Source: Hydractinia symbiolongicarpus (lineage: Eukaryota > Cnidaria > Hydrozoa > Anthoathecata > Hydractiniidae). Taken from it: a DNA stretch of 64,000 nucleotides. Made by a program: the position numbers and the translations under genes. Location: the NCBI RefSeq assembly GCF_029227915.1, contig NC_079878.1:2544001-2608000 (forward strand), read 5' to 3'. Each line of letters begins with the position of its first letter. The stretch's first letter is position 1. Positions 1 to 7,545 of this stretch are shown piece by piece. Under the pieces are notes generated by a model. That model was given only the letters and a program-made list of their open reading frames with translations. It made no database searches and was not told where the DNA came from.

Positions 1-839
1 TTTCGTTTGCCGGCGATTAAACTTCTTTTATTCAGTGTCTCATCAAAAATGAAAACACTTTTAAAAACTACAAGTCTCATGCGTTTTAGTAGTGAAAAAA
101 TAATTTAAAAAATCGTTCGGGAAATGAGTTTACTCCCTGGGTACTTTCTTTGTATACTTTTGACTATACAGGCCCAGTCCGGGATTTACGGGAAATCGCG
201 GGTTTTCGTGTGCCGGCGATTAAACTTCTTTTATTCAGCGTCCCATCAAAAATGAAAACATTTTTAAAAACTAAAAGTCTCATGCGTTTTAGTGGTGAAA
301 AGATACTTTAAAAAGTCGTTTTGGAAATGAGTTTACTCACAGGGTACTTTCTTTGTATACATTCGACTATACGGGCCAAGCCCGGGATTTACGGGAAATC
401 GCGGGTTTTCGTTTGCCGGCGATTAAACCACTTTCATTAAGCGTCTCATCAAAATTGAAAACATTTCTGAAAACTACAGGTCTCATGCGTTTTAGTGGTG
501 AAAAAATAATTTAAAAAACCGTTCGGGAAATGAGTTTACTCCCTGGGTACTTTCTTTGTATACTTTTGACTATACGGGCCGAGTCGGGGATTTACGGGAA
601 GTCGCGGGTTTTCGTTTGCCGGCGATTAAACTTCTTTTATTCAGCGTCTCATCAAAAATGAAAACATTTCTGAAAACTACAAGTCTCATGCGTTTTAGTG
701 GTGAAAAAATAATTTAAAAAATCGTTCGGGAAATGAGTTTACTCCCTGGGTACTTTCTTTGTATATTTTTGACTATACTCCCCAAATCCGGGATTTACGG
801 GAAGTCGCGGGTTTTCGTTTGCCGGCGATTAAACTTCTT
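1..839 (-). repeat. left satellite array, ~203-bp monomers, inverted relative to the right array
   Basis: About four tandem monomers can be followed by the recurring motif TTTGCCGGCGATTAAAC near 5, 210 (as TGTGCCGG), 412, 616 and 818, a period of about 203 bp. The sequence is the reverse complement of the array right of the element. The array runs off the left window edge and breaks inside a monomer at about 839, where unique DNA starts. The monomer at about 145-350 carries a distinctive combination (CGTCCCATC, TGTGCCGGC, GGCCCAGTCCGG) that also occurs, reverse-complemented, at about 17400-17500. The monomer next to the element has the variant ACTCCCCAAATCC, matched by GGATTCGGGGAGT at about 17090. 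Confidence 0.97.
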
Positions 840-901
840 GACTTGATCGGAGTAACTTGTTCTATGTTTTGTTCAAATTCTTCAACTGTTGGAGAAGCCA
901 T
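773..901 (-). CDS. small ORF crossing the unique/satellite junction (uncertain)
   Basis: A 42-codon frame starts at an ATG in unique DNA (complement of 899-901), runs leftwards and enters the satellite at about codon 21, ending at 773. The first 20 residues are acidic (MASPTVEEFE...). The satellite-encoded part is strongly basic (SLIAGKRKPATSRKSR). The same satellite reading frame appears as short open frames in many monomers of the right array. Two TATAAAG boxes lie 26-42 bp upstream of the ATG. It could be the start of a small gene whose end has been captured by the satellite, or chance. No function is suggested. Confidence 0.25.
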   Translation of the reverse strand: MASPTVEEFEQNIEQVTPIKSRSLIAGKRKPATSRKSRIWGV

Positions 902-926
902 CGTGTTTATATCCACGATTACATCT

Positions 927-943
927 CTTTATACCACTTTATA
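927..943 (-). promoter_or_regulatory. paired TATA-like boxes pointing towards the satellite
   Basis: On the minus strand TATAAAG occurs twice, at 937-943 and 927-933, ten bases apart, 26-42 bp upstream of the ATG at 901. They would direct transcription outwards through the left satellite array. The core TAAAGTGGTA resembles the 75-bp repeat at the right end of the element (TAAAGTGGTAAAG), in inverted orientation. This is a sequence match only. Confidence 0.3.
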
Positions 944-979
944 GATTCTATCGGAAAGCAGTTTTTGTTATCTACCATC

Positions 980-1137
980 TGTCAATCAAACGCTTATAAC
1001 AATAGGATTTTACATATTTTACATACCAGAAAGTTGTTTACATAAGAAAAAAGTTAAAACGAAAGTAGCCCTTGCTAAGGATATTTGGTATGTAAGGAAT
1101 GCATTGTTTCTCTATTGTTATTCTGGCTTGATTGACA
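980..1137. repeat. imperfect foldback (inverted repeat) at the left end of the element
   Basis: Three blocks on the left pair in order with three on the right: TGTCAATCAA (980-989) with TTGATTGACA (1128-1137); ATAACAATAG (996-1005) with CTATTGTTAT (1112-1121); TTACATACCA (1019-1028) with TGGTATGTAA (1086-1095). The arms are about 50 bp with a loop of about 57 bp. It lies in the only longer non-coding stretch of the left end (902-1164). It could be a small MITE-like insertion, a termination or origin structure, or a terminal-repeat remnant. Confidence 0.7.
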
Positions 1138-1164
1138 TTTAATTGACGTCATTCTTTATCTAAA

Positions 1165-2361
1165 TTAATACCATATGAAATAACCTGTTGTCATAACAAT
1201 CACAAGAGCGATCTTCTCATCTTCGTGTGTAGGAGGAGGAGTATCTTTGTGGTAAGGTGCAGTAATGTGTTTATCTGTAGTATCCACGTGGTGTACGGTA
1301 ATGTGTTTATCAGGATGGATATCAGGATGGATATCAGGATGATCAGGATGATCAGGTGTTACAGGCTTCTTTTTAGTTATCTTATGTGATTCGGTAACAT
1401 TGACCTTTCGATTGATACCAATGGTAAGATCTTCACCCGATATCAAAATCTTGTTGTTGTAACCTACCACCCCTGTCTTAATTCTGAGATTCATGTCACT
1501 AGGTAACATATAAATACCTTGTCCAACCGAATAATCAACCTTACTTGAAGCGTAGTTTAACGCATCCTGATAACGTTTAATGTCCTCCTGAATATCAACC
1601 CTACGGTTAACAATGTCCTCAAGGTTATTCATAAAAACTTTTTGGGCGGTCAGAGCACTTGAATCATTACCGAGGATGGAGGATCGCGCTGAGGCTTGAG
1701 AACTAAGAACAAGATAGGCATAGGCCCTGACACTGCTCGAGATCTTCACAAGGCCCGTTTTTGTAAATCCATCGGATTTTTCCACAATCCACCGCGTCAT
1801 GGAGTCGTTTGTGAAATAACTTAACCCCGGAGTCGGATATTCTTTACGTCTTTTTTGATATGAGCTGAAAAAGTTCTGACCCCTGTATTTCATGGGGTTG
1901 GGATCAACTCCATAATCGCCGCAGATTTTTAAAAACTCCTCATTTGAATAGGGATTGTCGTATCGATTGAAGCTATCCTCAAATGGCAGAGGTGTCTGCA
2001 GACGCTTAATGATTCGTCTAATGTGATAATACACATGAAAACGATATATCGACTTGACCATAGATCTACCATCCTTCAGGTGTTCCGAACTTACCCCACA
2101 GGCACTTGAAGCGCACCAAGTGGCGAAATTTAGCTGGGTTTGCCATAATCTAAAAGGTTGCTCATTCCAAATTCTCATACGTTGCGCGTTATGACTAAGT
2201 TCATAATTGGTAAAAATATTAGGAAAGGAAGCGGGGAAAGAGCCACTTTCGGACACAATAATGGCCTGTTTGTACAGATCCCTAGCGCCCAATATTTGAA
2301 GATCCAGCCCTCCATTTGGCTTATATGCCGCATTCGGGTTATATCTGAAAATGTCATCCAT
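1165..2361 (-). CDS. uncharacterised Polinton protein, 398 aa, His/Pro-rich tail
   Basis: I do not recognise a characterised domain. The first ~320 residues look globular and aromatic-rich with a Trp/Tyr-rich middle; no catalytic signature was found and in particular no protease Cys/His pattern. Residues about 335-352 are short HPD/HPDI repeats encoded by a 12-bp tandem DNA repeat (about 1311-1357). They are followed by a His/Thr-rich stretch and a hydrophobic C-terminus of about 15 residues (384-398) that could anchor the protein in a membrane. It is divergent from the minor capsid candidate across a 38-bp gap containing the TCTAATATAATA motif, so it may be co-expressed with the virion genes and be a structural or entry-related accessory. 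That role is inferred from position only. Confidence 0.8.
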   Translation of the reverse strand: MDDIFRYNPNAAYKPNGGLDLQILGARDLYKQAIIVSESGSFPASFPNIFTNYELSHNAQRMRIWNEQPFRLWQTQLNFATWCASSACGVSSEHLKDGRSMVKSIYRFHVYYHIRRIIKRLQTPLPFEDSFNRYDNPYSNEEFLKICGDYGVDPNPMKYRGQNFFSSYQKRRKEYPTPGLSYFTNDSMTRWIVEKSDGFTKTGLVKISSSVRAYAYLVLSSQASARSSILGNDSSALTAQKVFMNNLEDIVNRRVDIQEDIKRYQDALNYASSKVDYSVGQGIYMLPSDMNLRIKTGVVGYNNKILISGEDLTIGINRKVNVTESHKITKKKPVTPDHPDHPDIHPDIHPDKHITVHHVDTTDKHITAPYHKDTPPPTHEDEKIALVIVMTTGYFIWY

Positions 2362-2387
2362 TCTTTGATTTAAATATATTCACAATC

Positions 2388-2399
2388 TCTAATATAATA
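2388..2399 (+). promoter_or_regulatory. TCTAATATAATA promoter candidate, divergent gap
   Basis: TCTAATATAATA directly abuts the ATG at 2400 and recurs exactly at 8283-8294, four bases before the ATG of the first paralogous membrane gene. Both copies lie in short gaps between divergent genes (2362-2399 and 8253-8297), so the element may serve both directions. A motif this close to the start codon implies a very short leader, as seen for late promoters of large DNA viruses. Function is inferred from recurrence and position. Confidence 0.5.
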
Positions 2400-2963
2400 A
2401 TGTATATCACAATAAAGGACGTAAATAGCGAGAAGAAAATCTATTTGTATCAACCGATAGACAACTCACATGGTACAAAGGAGGTTGCGATCGTGGAGAC
2501 GTTTTCGGATAATGTCACATATGTAGCTACAGCTCCAATAGATATACCCTTGGCTGACGGAGTTACCACGGTTAGGTTACAACAGGGTCAGCACTACACA
2601 GGGAGGGAGTTGAATTCAATCGTGAGAGGTGATGTAAAATCAACACAACTAGCTAGAAACTCTAAGTTGAGTAAAATATTCAATCTAGGGGGTATAACGG
2701 AACTACATTTTAATCTTAATGAATTGGATAACTCGTTAAATCTTAAAGATGGTGAATATAGCAACAAGCTGATGACATATCATATATCCGAGTATGGTGG
2801 TGATTTTACATATATCGAACCGAAAAATCCGCAATATAAGAAACTAAAGAGAGGTTTACTTCAATCACTTACCATGAGAGTCACAGGTCGGGATGGTAAG
2901 GTGCTATGGGGTGGTATGAAGACAACAGTTACACTACACATAAGAGATACGGCGTACAGATGA
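2400..2963 (+). CDS. probable minor capsid (penton-like) protein, 187 aa
   Basis: This small protein is rich in predicted beta strands and has no membrane segment or catalytic motif. It lies immediately upstream of the major capsid candidate. Polintons and related viruses encode a single-jelly-roll minor capsid (penton) protein of about this size next to the double-jelly-roll major capsid protein, so size, predicted fold and position agree. The residues themselves gave no unmistakable signature. The start is the first ATG, directly after the TCTAATATAATA motif. Structural prediction would settle the assignment. Confidence 0.6.
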   Translation: MYITIKDVNSEKKIYLYQPIDNSHGTKEVAIVETFSDNVTYVATAPIDIPLADGVTTVRLQQGQHYTGRELNSIVRGDVKSTQLARNSKLSKIFNLGGITELHFNLNELDNSLNLKDGEYSNKLMTYHISEYGGDFTYIEPKNPQYKKLKRGLLQSLTMRVTGRDGKVLWGGMKTTVTLHIRDTAYR

Positions 2964-3018
2964 TACCGTAGCATTAACCGAATTAAAGTAAAATAAAATA
3001 AAAGTAATATGGAATAGC

Positions 3019-4338
3019 ATGGAATACGGGAAAAAGTTAAACCCAGAGCGTTCACTTAGGATCGCACATGGCGTAAAAGGAACGCATCAAAAAGTAATTG
3101 TCACTCACAACCCAAGTGAGATTGATCAGAACCAGTTACTCCTGATTAGGTTCCCTAATTTAGGTAACGATGATGTCATTGTTCCTGGTACTTCGAAAAT
3201 AAGTTTCGACGTTGAACTCGAGTCAAAAGTCGACACGAAGAGAACATTGGTCTCTAACATAGGGAGGGCAATTGTTAAAAAGCTAGCTATCAAGTTCGAG
3301 GGTACCGAGATTCTGAGCATTGATGACTTTGATCTTTTCGGGTGCTACAGAGATTTATGGCTAACCAAGTCCGAAAAAAGAAATGCAATAAGACAAGGTA
3401 TCATCTTTGATGAAGGGTGTACAGAAAACTGTATGAAACTGAGAGTTGGAGCCGCGGATAAAGACGCATCAGAGGTAGCGGACAAAGCTATTTATGATGC
3501 ATACAAAAACAAGTTCACCATACCACTAGATTTTGAAATGTTAGATAGCACGATCCCATATTATCAGGCTGGATTAGGTAATAGGCTGTGTTATGAGATA
3601 ACATTCAACAATTATGACAGGGTAGTATTATCAACACCAACCAAACCTTCCGGTGCCACATCGGCACCCGCGCCGGATGCTAAATACAAAATCTCCAACA
3701 TATCTCTCGAATATGAGATTGTGACACAACCCACACTCGCCAGATTCATCTCAAATGAATACCAAAACATGGCCGTACTTTACGACAGATTTCTGAGACA
3801 TAGACAAATTAGGGTGGATAAGTCAGACACAACTTGGAATTGGTCATTCAATACACCGCGCAAGTCCCTGAAGGGTATATTGGTTCTGTTTGAGGAAGAG
3901 AAAGCTTACAAACGAGATACCGGTAGGTTCTACAATCCTAAGATCAAAAAGGTATCCGCCATAGTTGAGGGTAAGCCTAACCAACTTTTCGCTCAGGGGA
4001 TGCAACCGTTTGAGCATTATGGTGAAATTTGCAAGTATTTTGCGGAGGGCAAACAAAGGGATGGCAACGCCGGTGAAATACAAAAACATTTGCAACTACA
4101 TGATGTGAAGGTCGCGGACTACCTAACCACGAAATATGCTCTATGGCTGGATTTCAGAACCATAGATGAAAACTCACTGCACGGGACCGGCCGACGGATT
4201 GAAAATGCGAGCGAGGGGATCACACTGCAAGTTGAAAAGACGGCCGAAACCGCGGGATCCTTAAACGCCTACATATATCTAATCATGGATGCTCAATTAA
4301 ATATTCAAAACGGTGAAATTATGGATGTACTATATTAA
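3019..4338 (+). CDS. probable double-jelly-roll major capsid protein, 439 aa
   Basis: The length and position, between the minor capsid candidate and the packaging ATPase, fit Polinton major capsid proteins. The sequence is beta-rich. It has an N-terminal half with a conserved-looking stretch around residues 168-195 (IPLDFEMLDS..PYYQAGLG.RL), an Ala/Pro linker near 213-223 (SGATSAPAPDA) that could join the two jelly rolls, and a second beta-rich half. No signal peptide or membrane segment is seen. It would form the icosahedral shell of virus-like particles. The frame is intact, suggesting recent constraint or young age. Assignment rests on general family resemblance and gene order. Confidence 0.75.
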   Translation: MEYGKKLNPERSLRIAHGVKGTHQKVIVTHNPSEIDQNQLLLIRFPNLGNDDVIVPGTSKISFDVELESKVDTKRTLVSNIGRAIVKKLAIKFEGTEILSIDDFDLFGCYRDLWLTKSEKRNAIRQGIIFDEGCTENCMKLRVGAADKDASEVADKAIYDAYKNKFTIPLDFEMLDSTIPYYQAGLGNRLCYEITFNNYDRVVLSTPTKPSGATSAPAPDAKYKISNISLEYEIVTQPTLARFISNEYQNMAVLYDRFLRHRQIRVDKSDTTWNWSFNTPRKSLKGILVLFEEEKAYKRDTGRFYNPKIKKVSAIVEGKPNQLFAQGMQPFEHYGEICKYFAEGKQRDGNAGEIQKHLQLHDVKVADYLTTKYALWLDFRTIDENSLHGTGRRIENASEGITLQVEKTAETAGSLNAYIYLIMDAQLNIQNGEIMDVLY

Positions 4339-4339
4339 G

Positions 4340-4936
4340 ATGGACTACATGAAAGATCCTCACACGGCATTATTCGTCGGTCCCACGGGCTGCGGAAAAT
4401 CCAGACGCGTTGTAACATTATTAGAGAGTGAATACTTTGATCACTTCGATTTCATTGTGATTATATGTCCAACATTAAGATGGAACAAGACATATATGTG
4501 TCGAAAATGGTTTTGGAACGACAGATATGTGATTCTAATTGAGCCCATGGGTATGTTGTACGAATGGATTCAAAAGATGACGGATTTCTGTGCCGGATAC
4601 AAAACATTATTCCTGATCGACGACATCATCGCGGATGAGAAACTGGACAAAAAGAGGCAACCGCTTCTGGAGCTGGCCATCAGCGGTCGACATCGAAACC
4701 ACACCATGTGGCTACTCACACAATCATACACCGCGATACCGAAGAACTTACGAAGGCAGGCAAAAATGTTATATGTGTGGTATCCGAAGGACAGACATGA
4801 TCTTGCAACCATCCACGAAGAGAATGATGTAATTGAATCATCGGAGATCCAGAAGGTTAAGGAAAGGCTAAAAGATGGAAAATATACACATTTAGTCATG
4901 AGGATGGAACATCCAAGAACTCACGTGATTTGCTAG
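4340..4936 (+). CDS. A32/FtsK-HerA-like genome packaging ATPase, 198 aa
   Basis: Walker A is GPTGCGKS at residues 14-21. Walker B is LFLIDD at about 90-95, with D94/D95 as the metal-binding and catalytic acids. A polar sensor-like stretch (LLTQSYTAIP) follows at about 124-133. This is the minimal P-loop packaging ATPase of Polintons and NCLDV-like viruses, which pumps DNA into the capsid. I chose the ATG at 4340, one base after the capsid stop (4336-4338); an upstream in-frame ATG at 4313 would overlap the capsid gene and add nine unconserved-looking residues. The gene is followed at once by a strong hairpin, so the capsid-ATPase block appears to end here. Confidence 0.9.
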   Translation: MDYMKDPHTALFVGPTGCGKSRRVVTLLESEYFDHFDFIVIICPTLRWNKTYMCRKWFWNDRYVILIEPMGMLYEWIQKMTDFCAGYKTLFLIDDIIADEKLDKKRQPLLELAISGRHRNHTMWLLTQSYTAIPKNLRRQAKMLYVWYPKDRHDLATIHEENDVIESSEIQKVKERLKDGKYTHLVMRMEHPRTHVIC

Positions 4937-4948
4937 ATTGGACATTTT

Positions 4949-4973
4949 TTTGTTACAAGAGTCTTGTAACAAA
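4949..4973 (+). terminator. 3'-end hairpin after the packaging ATPase
   Basis: A perfect 11-bp stem (TTTGTTACAAG / CTTGTAACAAA) with a 3-base loop lies 12 bp after the ATPase stop. It is preceded by GATTGGACATTTTTT. The same prefix and GTTAC/GTAAC core recur after the genes at 10659 and 11407. It is likely a transcript 3'-end or polyadenylation signal. Confidence 0.65.
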
Positions 4974-4984
4974 TCTATAGGAAA

Positions 4985-5016
4985 ACTACAGCATAGTACT
5001 GTAGTAGTACTGTAGT
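4985..5016 (+). repeat. small inverted and direct repeats before the 203-aa membrane protein
   Basis: ACTACAG (4985-4991) and CTGTAGT (4999-5005) form a 7-bp dyad with a 7-base spacer. AGTACTGTAGT is tandemly repeated at 4995-5005 and 5006-5016, ending three bases before the ATG at 5020. The position suggests a promoter-proximal regulatory site or a slippage product. Confidence 0.5.
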
Positions 5017-5019
5017 ACC

Positions 5020-5631
5020 ATGATAGAATATATAAATTTCATATTACTGGTGATAGCTGTAGTGCTATTGCTGGTATTGGTTAGTTTTTGCCTTTTTTGT
5101 ATTAAATACCTATCGCTATTGAAAATGGCTGAAAACGCAATTGGCAACATAATTTTTATCGATGAACAGGATGCCCGGGATGATGGGAAGAGACAAAAAT
5201 TGCTCGAGTGTGTGCTGACCGGAAATAGTAAGTTATATCTTGGTAAGATGTATACGGAGGCGGAGATCCAGAAGCTCAAAAATGATGAGGTGGATAAACT
5301 GTTCACCATATACGAGGCTAAACTATCCGGTCAAATGGTAAAGTCTTTGGGACAGTCAATAATCCACATGTACTCCATGGGCGCCTGTACAGCTCTCGGT
5401 ATAAAAAATCAAAAAGCTCTGAGTGATGACCTGGAGAATGATCCGTTCCTAAACTCGGCACTCCAAAGGTTCACATGTGATCTATATTATAAGTTCGGAT
5501 CACTACTATCACCAATCAGTGTAGGTTTAATAACAGGTAGGCATTATATCGCAGGAAAAAATTTAAACAATATCGATACGGATACTAAAGATGTCGGATA
5601 CTCCAGTTCAGGTGACAACGAAGAACCCTAA
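5020..5631 (+). CDS. membrane-anchored Polinton protein, 203 aa, unknown role
   Basis: A single strongly hydrophobic segment (residues about 7-30, FILLVIAVVLLLVLVSFCLFCI) near the N-terminus indicates a membrane anchor or uncleaved signal. The remaining ~170 residues are soluble, helical and charged, and end in a Ser/Asp-rich tail. No enzymatic motif is visible. The 3' end overlaps the next gene by 41 bp in another frame. Position within the morphogenesis block suggests a virion or assembly-membrane component. I recognise no characterised family. Confidence 0.75.
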   Translation: MIEYINFILLVIAVVLLLVLVSFCLFCIKYLSLLKMAENAIGNIIFIDEQDARDDGKRQKLLECVLTGNSKLYLGKMYTEAEIQKLKNDEVDKLFTIYEAKLSGQMVKSLGQSIIHMYSMGACTALGIKNQKALSDDLENDPFLNSALQRFTCDLYYKFGSLLSPISVGLITGRHYIAGKNLNNIDTDTKDVGYSSSGDNEEP

Positions 5632-6046
5632 AAAGGTTGAGGCGGGTAAGAGACTGGCCGAATACAACCGTAAAAAGAGGGAGGATTATAAAAGATTGCT
5701 CATGGCGCAGGCAGAGGTACAGTCGGCACCTCAGACACAAACCCGGCCGACACCTCAGACACACTCGGCACCTCAGACACACTCAGCACCTCAGACACAC
5801 TCAGCACCTCAGACACAGTTGGAGGATCCTAAGGATATTGTCATCGAGGATTCCGTGACAGATGGCCCCAAACACGGCGGAGTGAACTACACAATAATGG
5901 GTGGTGGTGGGGTGATAGTACTTGTCTTAATTGGTGCTTATTTCGTCTATAAAAATAAGGACAAAAATATTAAGGTGAAGGGTACCCCACCAAGTAACTC
6001 AGGTAATAAAAAAACTATGAGAATAAGTAAGCTTGAAATGGAATAA
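5591..6046 (+). CDS. single-pass membrane protein with SAPQTH repeats, 151 aa
   Basis: An N-terminal basic, helical stretch (residues 10-40) leads into four to five near-identical six-residue repeats, SAPQTH (about 45-76), encoded by an 18-bp tandem DNA repeat. A transmembrane segment with a Gly-rich start follows (about 101-120, TIMGGGGVIVLVLIGAYFVY), then a basic tail. The start at 5591 overlaps the preceding gene by 41 bp; the next in-frame ATG is 37 codons later. The low-complexity stalk plus membrane anchor resembles a surface or scaffold protein, but the function is unknown. Repeat number is likely variable between copies. Confidence 0.7.
   Translation: MSDTPVQVTTKNPKKVEAGKRLAEYNRKKREDYKRLLMAQAEVQSAPQTQTRPTPQTHSAPQTHSAPQTHSAPQTQLEDPKDIVIEDSVTDGPKHGGVNYTIMGGGGVIVLVLIGAYFVYKNKDKNIKVKGTPPSNSGNKKTMRISKLEME
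5725..5818 (+). repeat. 18-bp coding minisatellite in the SAPQTH protein
   Basis: The unit CACTCAGCACCTCAGACA is repeated about four to five times with few differences and stays in frame (18 bp = 6 codons). The first units are more diverged than the last three, a pattern expected from expansion at one end. Confidence 0.85.
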
Positions 6047-6090
6047 AGGGATAATATCGCGATACTATAATCTTGAAGTAAATATAAGAC

Positions 6091-6318
6091 ATGGATAAGA
6101 AAAGTATAGTCAACGATATTTATAAAGCATCGGTCGTATGCGTTTTCGCTGTAGGCTATTCAATGCTAGGGAAAAAGGTATTAAAAATGACACCACCCTC
6201 AATTCAGAAGTTTGACCTGGAAGATACCGGAAAGCTTGTAGCCATAGTCGCCGCAAGTGAAATGACAAGAGAATATCTAGTTAAGCAAAAAATTATACCT
6301 GAAACTATAAATATATAA
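6091..6318 (+). CDS. small hydrophobic-segment protein, 75 aa
   Basis: A moderately hydrophobic segment (residues about 13-27) is followed by a helical, charged half. No known domain was recognised. The stop codon shares a base with the ATG of the next gene (TAATG), so the two are probably co-translated or co-transcribed. It sits in the block of small virion-type accessory genes downstream of the packaging ATPase. Confidence 0.65.
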   Translation: MDKKSIVNDIYKASVVCVFAVGYSMLGKKVLKMTPPSIQKFDLEDTGKLVAIVAASEMTREYLVKQKIIPETINI

Positions 6319-6461
6319 TGTTGCGAATACTGGAATGGTTGGTCTGGGTTTTTTATCGACGTAAGAAAGTTGAGAGTATTTTACCCAAGGTGGAATACAC
6401 GGATATCGAGGTCATAGACGACTCTGATGTCATAGACTCCGAGGCTATCGTATTAAAATAA
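6318..6461 (+). CDS. 47-aa peptide overlapping the upstream stop (TAATG)
   Basis: The frame opens at an ATG overlapping the stop of the 75-aa gene and encodes 47 residues. A hydrophobic, Trp-rich N-terminus (MLRILEWLVWVFYRRKK) with a basic stop-transfer-like cluster is followed by an acidic tail rich in Asp and Ile. The composition fits a small type of membrane microprotein. The tight TAATG junction and filling of an otherwise empty 173-bp gap support it; no family is known to me. Confidence 0.5.
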   Translation: MLRILEWLVWVFYRRKKVESILPKVEYTDIEVIDDSDVIDSEAIVLK

Positions 6462-6491
6462 CGCCACTATATTATACCGGATTATATAAAC

Positions 6492-6902
6492 ATGGCTTCA
6501 ATTGCAATGATGTTGGGAGGTGCCTTCGCGAACGCTTTGGCCTTTACCGGATCAAGCTACCTCTTTTCAAGTTTATCAAAGGATAGGATAGATAAGGAAC
6601 GGAAGCGGCATGATCTGGCCATAGAACAGCTGCAAAAGGCTCAGGTTATATGGCAACGTAAAAGACAGGAGAGGGTTGACTTTATCAATAAGCAGCTCAG
6701 ACTTGAGAAGAAGGCCGAGGGTAAATTCACGGAGCTGGATGACGCGATGCGGGAATATAAAAAAGTATTTGGAGGGTCACCTCTCACAGATATTCCGCGC
6801 AAGCCCGTATTGAGCGACTTTTATACACCCAGCAACGGCCAACATGAACGGGAATTGGCATTTATCGCGCTAAGCATGATTGGTGTCGGAGGCGCCGTGT
6901 GA
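6492..6902 (+). CDS. coiled-coil protein with hydrophobic ends, 136 aa
   Basis: The N-terminus (residues 1-27) is small-residue-rich and hydrophobic. A highly charged helical region (about 30-90, many Lys/Glu/Arg) is probably a coiled coil, followed by a Pro-rich linker and a short hydrophobic C-terminus (about 121-136, ending GVGGAV). It is the last gene of the plus-strand block and converges on the minus-strand genes, with a hairpin between. A minor virion or scaffold protein is possible; no motif proves it. Confidence 0.7.
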   Translation: MASIAMMLGGAFANALAFTGSSYLFSSLSKDRIDKERKRHDLAIEQLQKAQVIWQRKRQERVDFINKQLRLEKKAEGKFTELDDAMREYKKVFGGSPLTDIPRKPVLSDFYTPSNGQHERELAFIALSMIGVGGAV

Positions 6903-6934
6903 TATTTCGAAAAATAGTACCATGCCGCGGGTAT

Positions 6935-6959
6935 TATGTTACATGTGTCATGTAACATA
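6935..6959. terminator. hairpin between convergent genes
   Basis: A perfect 11-bp stem (TATGTTACATG / CATGTAACATA) with a 3-base loop sits midway in the 69-bp gap between the convergent genes ending at 6902 (+) and 6972 (-). It has the GTTAC...GTAAC core of the other 3'-end hairpins. As a palindrome it could serve both transcripts. Confidence 0.65.
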
Positions 6960-6971
6960 TATTCGGAATAG

Positions 6972-7244
6972 CTAACGCTTTGTTACCATGTAGGTGTATA
7001 TCAGACCTCCGATTCCGACTATCAAAGCCCACAGGTTTTGACTCAACCAACCGACGGCTTCCTTTGCTCTACTTAGGATCCACGATACGATGGATCCAAT
7101 TATACCGGGCAGTGATGCGGCTGCGGCACCGGCTAATCTACCCAGGAGAGATCCCAGCGCGCTAAGCTTGTTCTTTATCCATTCCCTCGCACCACCTTCG
7201 GTTTTTTCATGATTTTTTGTATTACCGGTGGATGACCCCCCCAC
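6972..7244 (-). CDS. small Gly/Ala-rich amphipathic membrane protein, 90 aa
   Basis: A polar N-terminus (residues 1-20) is followed by alternating amphipathic and hydrophobic helices (LGSLLGRLAGAAAASLPGIIGSIVSWIL) and a C-terminal transmembrane-like segment (about 70-86). The start overlaps the end of the upstream gene (7222-7545) by 23 bp. Such short amphipathic proteins in virus-like elements are often membrane-active or internal capsid peptides, but that is an analogy; no named family was recognised. Confidence 0.7.
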   Translation of the reverse strand: MGGSSTGNTKNHEKTEGGAREWIKNKLSALGSLLGRLAGAAAASLPGIIGSIVSWILSRAKEAVGWLSQNLWALIVGIGGLIYTYMVTKR

Positions 7245-7545
7245 CCCCTGGTGTCAAAGTTTCAACTAGAAGGCCGATAACCATACCAAATGCCGTTAGT
7301 ACACTGACGATGGTGATACCCTGCTCACGGAATAGCGTTCGTATCTTTTCACCCAATGTAGTTTCTTTGTCAAGTACTTTGGTAATCGTCTCCCTGATGC
7401 TTTTTATTTGACTGTTAAGTTTACCTTTTAGAATATCGATAATCTCTTGCCGGCCTTTCAACTCATTTTGCAAACCTTTCAACCTTTCTTTCGCTTCATT
7501 TTGTTGTTCCTCGGTCATATTTGGTGTGTTTTCCATCTCTTCCAA
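7222..7545 (-). CDS. coiled-coil membrane protein, 107 aa
   Basis: Residues about 11-60 are Glu/Lys-rich and predicted coiled coil, and a transmembrane segment follows (about 77-94, ITIVSVLTAFGMVIGLLV). The C-terminus has a Gly run. It overlaps the upstream gene by 31 bp and the downstream gene by 23 bp, forming a three-gene minus-strand cassette probably transcribed from the divergent gap at 8253-8297. A membrane-associated accessory role is inferred. Confidence 0.7.
   Translation of the reverse strand: MEEMENTPNMTEEQQNEAKERLKGLQNELKGRQEIIDILKGKLNSQIKSIRETITKVLDKETTLGEKIRTLFREQGITIVSVLTAFGMVIGLLVETLTPGGGGVIHR

Noticed and set aside
1144-1151. TGACGTCA (CRE-like) site near the 3' end of the 398-aa gene
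   Set aside because: A single 8-bp palindrome downstream of a gene with no supporting context.
1165-2361. The 398-aa protein as the missing maturation protease
   Set aside because: No plausible ordered His-Asp/Glu-Cys set was found, and the low-complexity His-rich tail is unlike adenain.
4313-4339. Upstream start for the packaging ATPase
   Set aside because: It would overlap the capsid gene by 26 bp; the ATG at 4340 directly follows the capsid stop and gives a normal N-terminus before Walker A.
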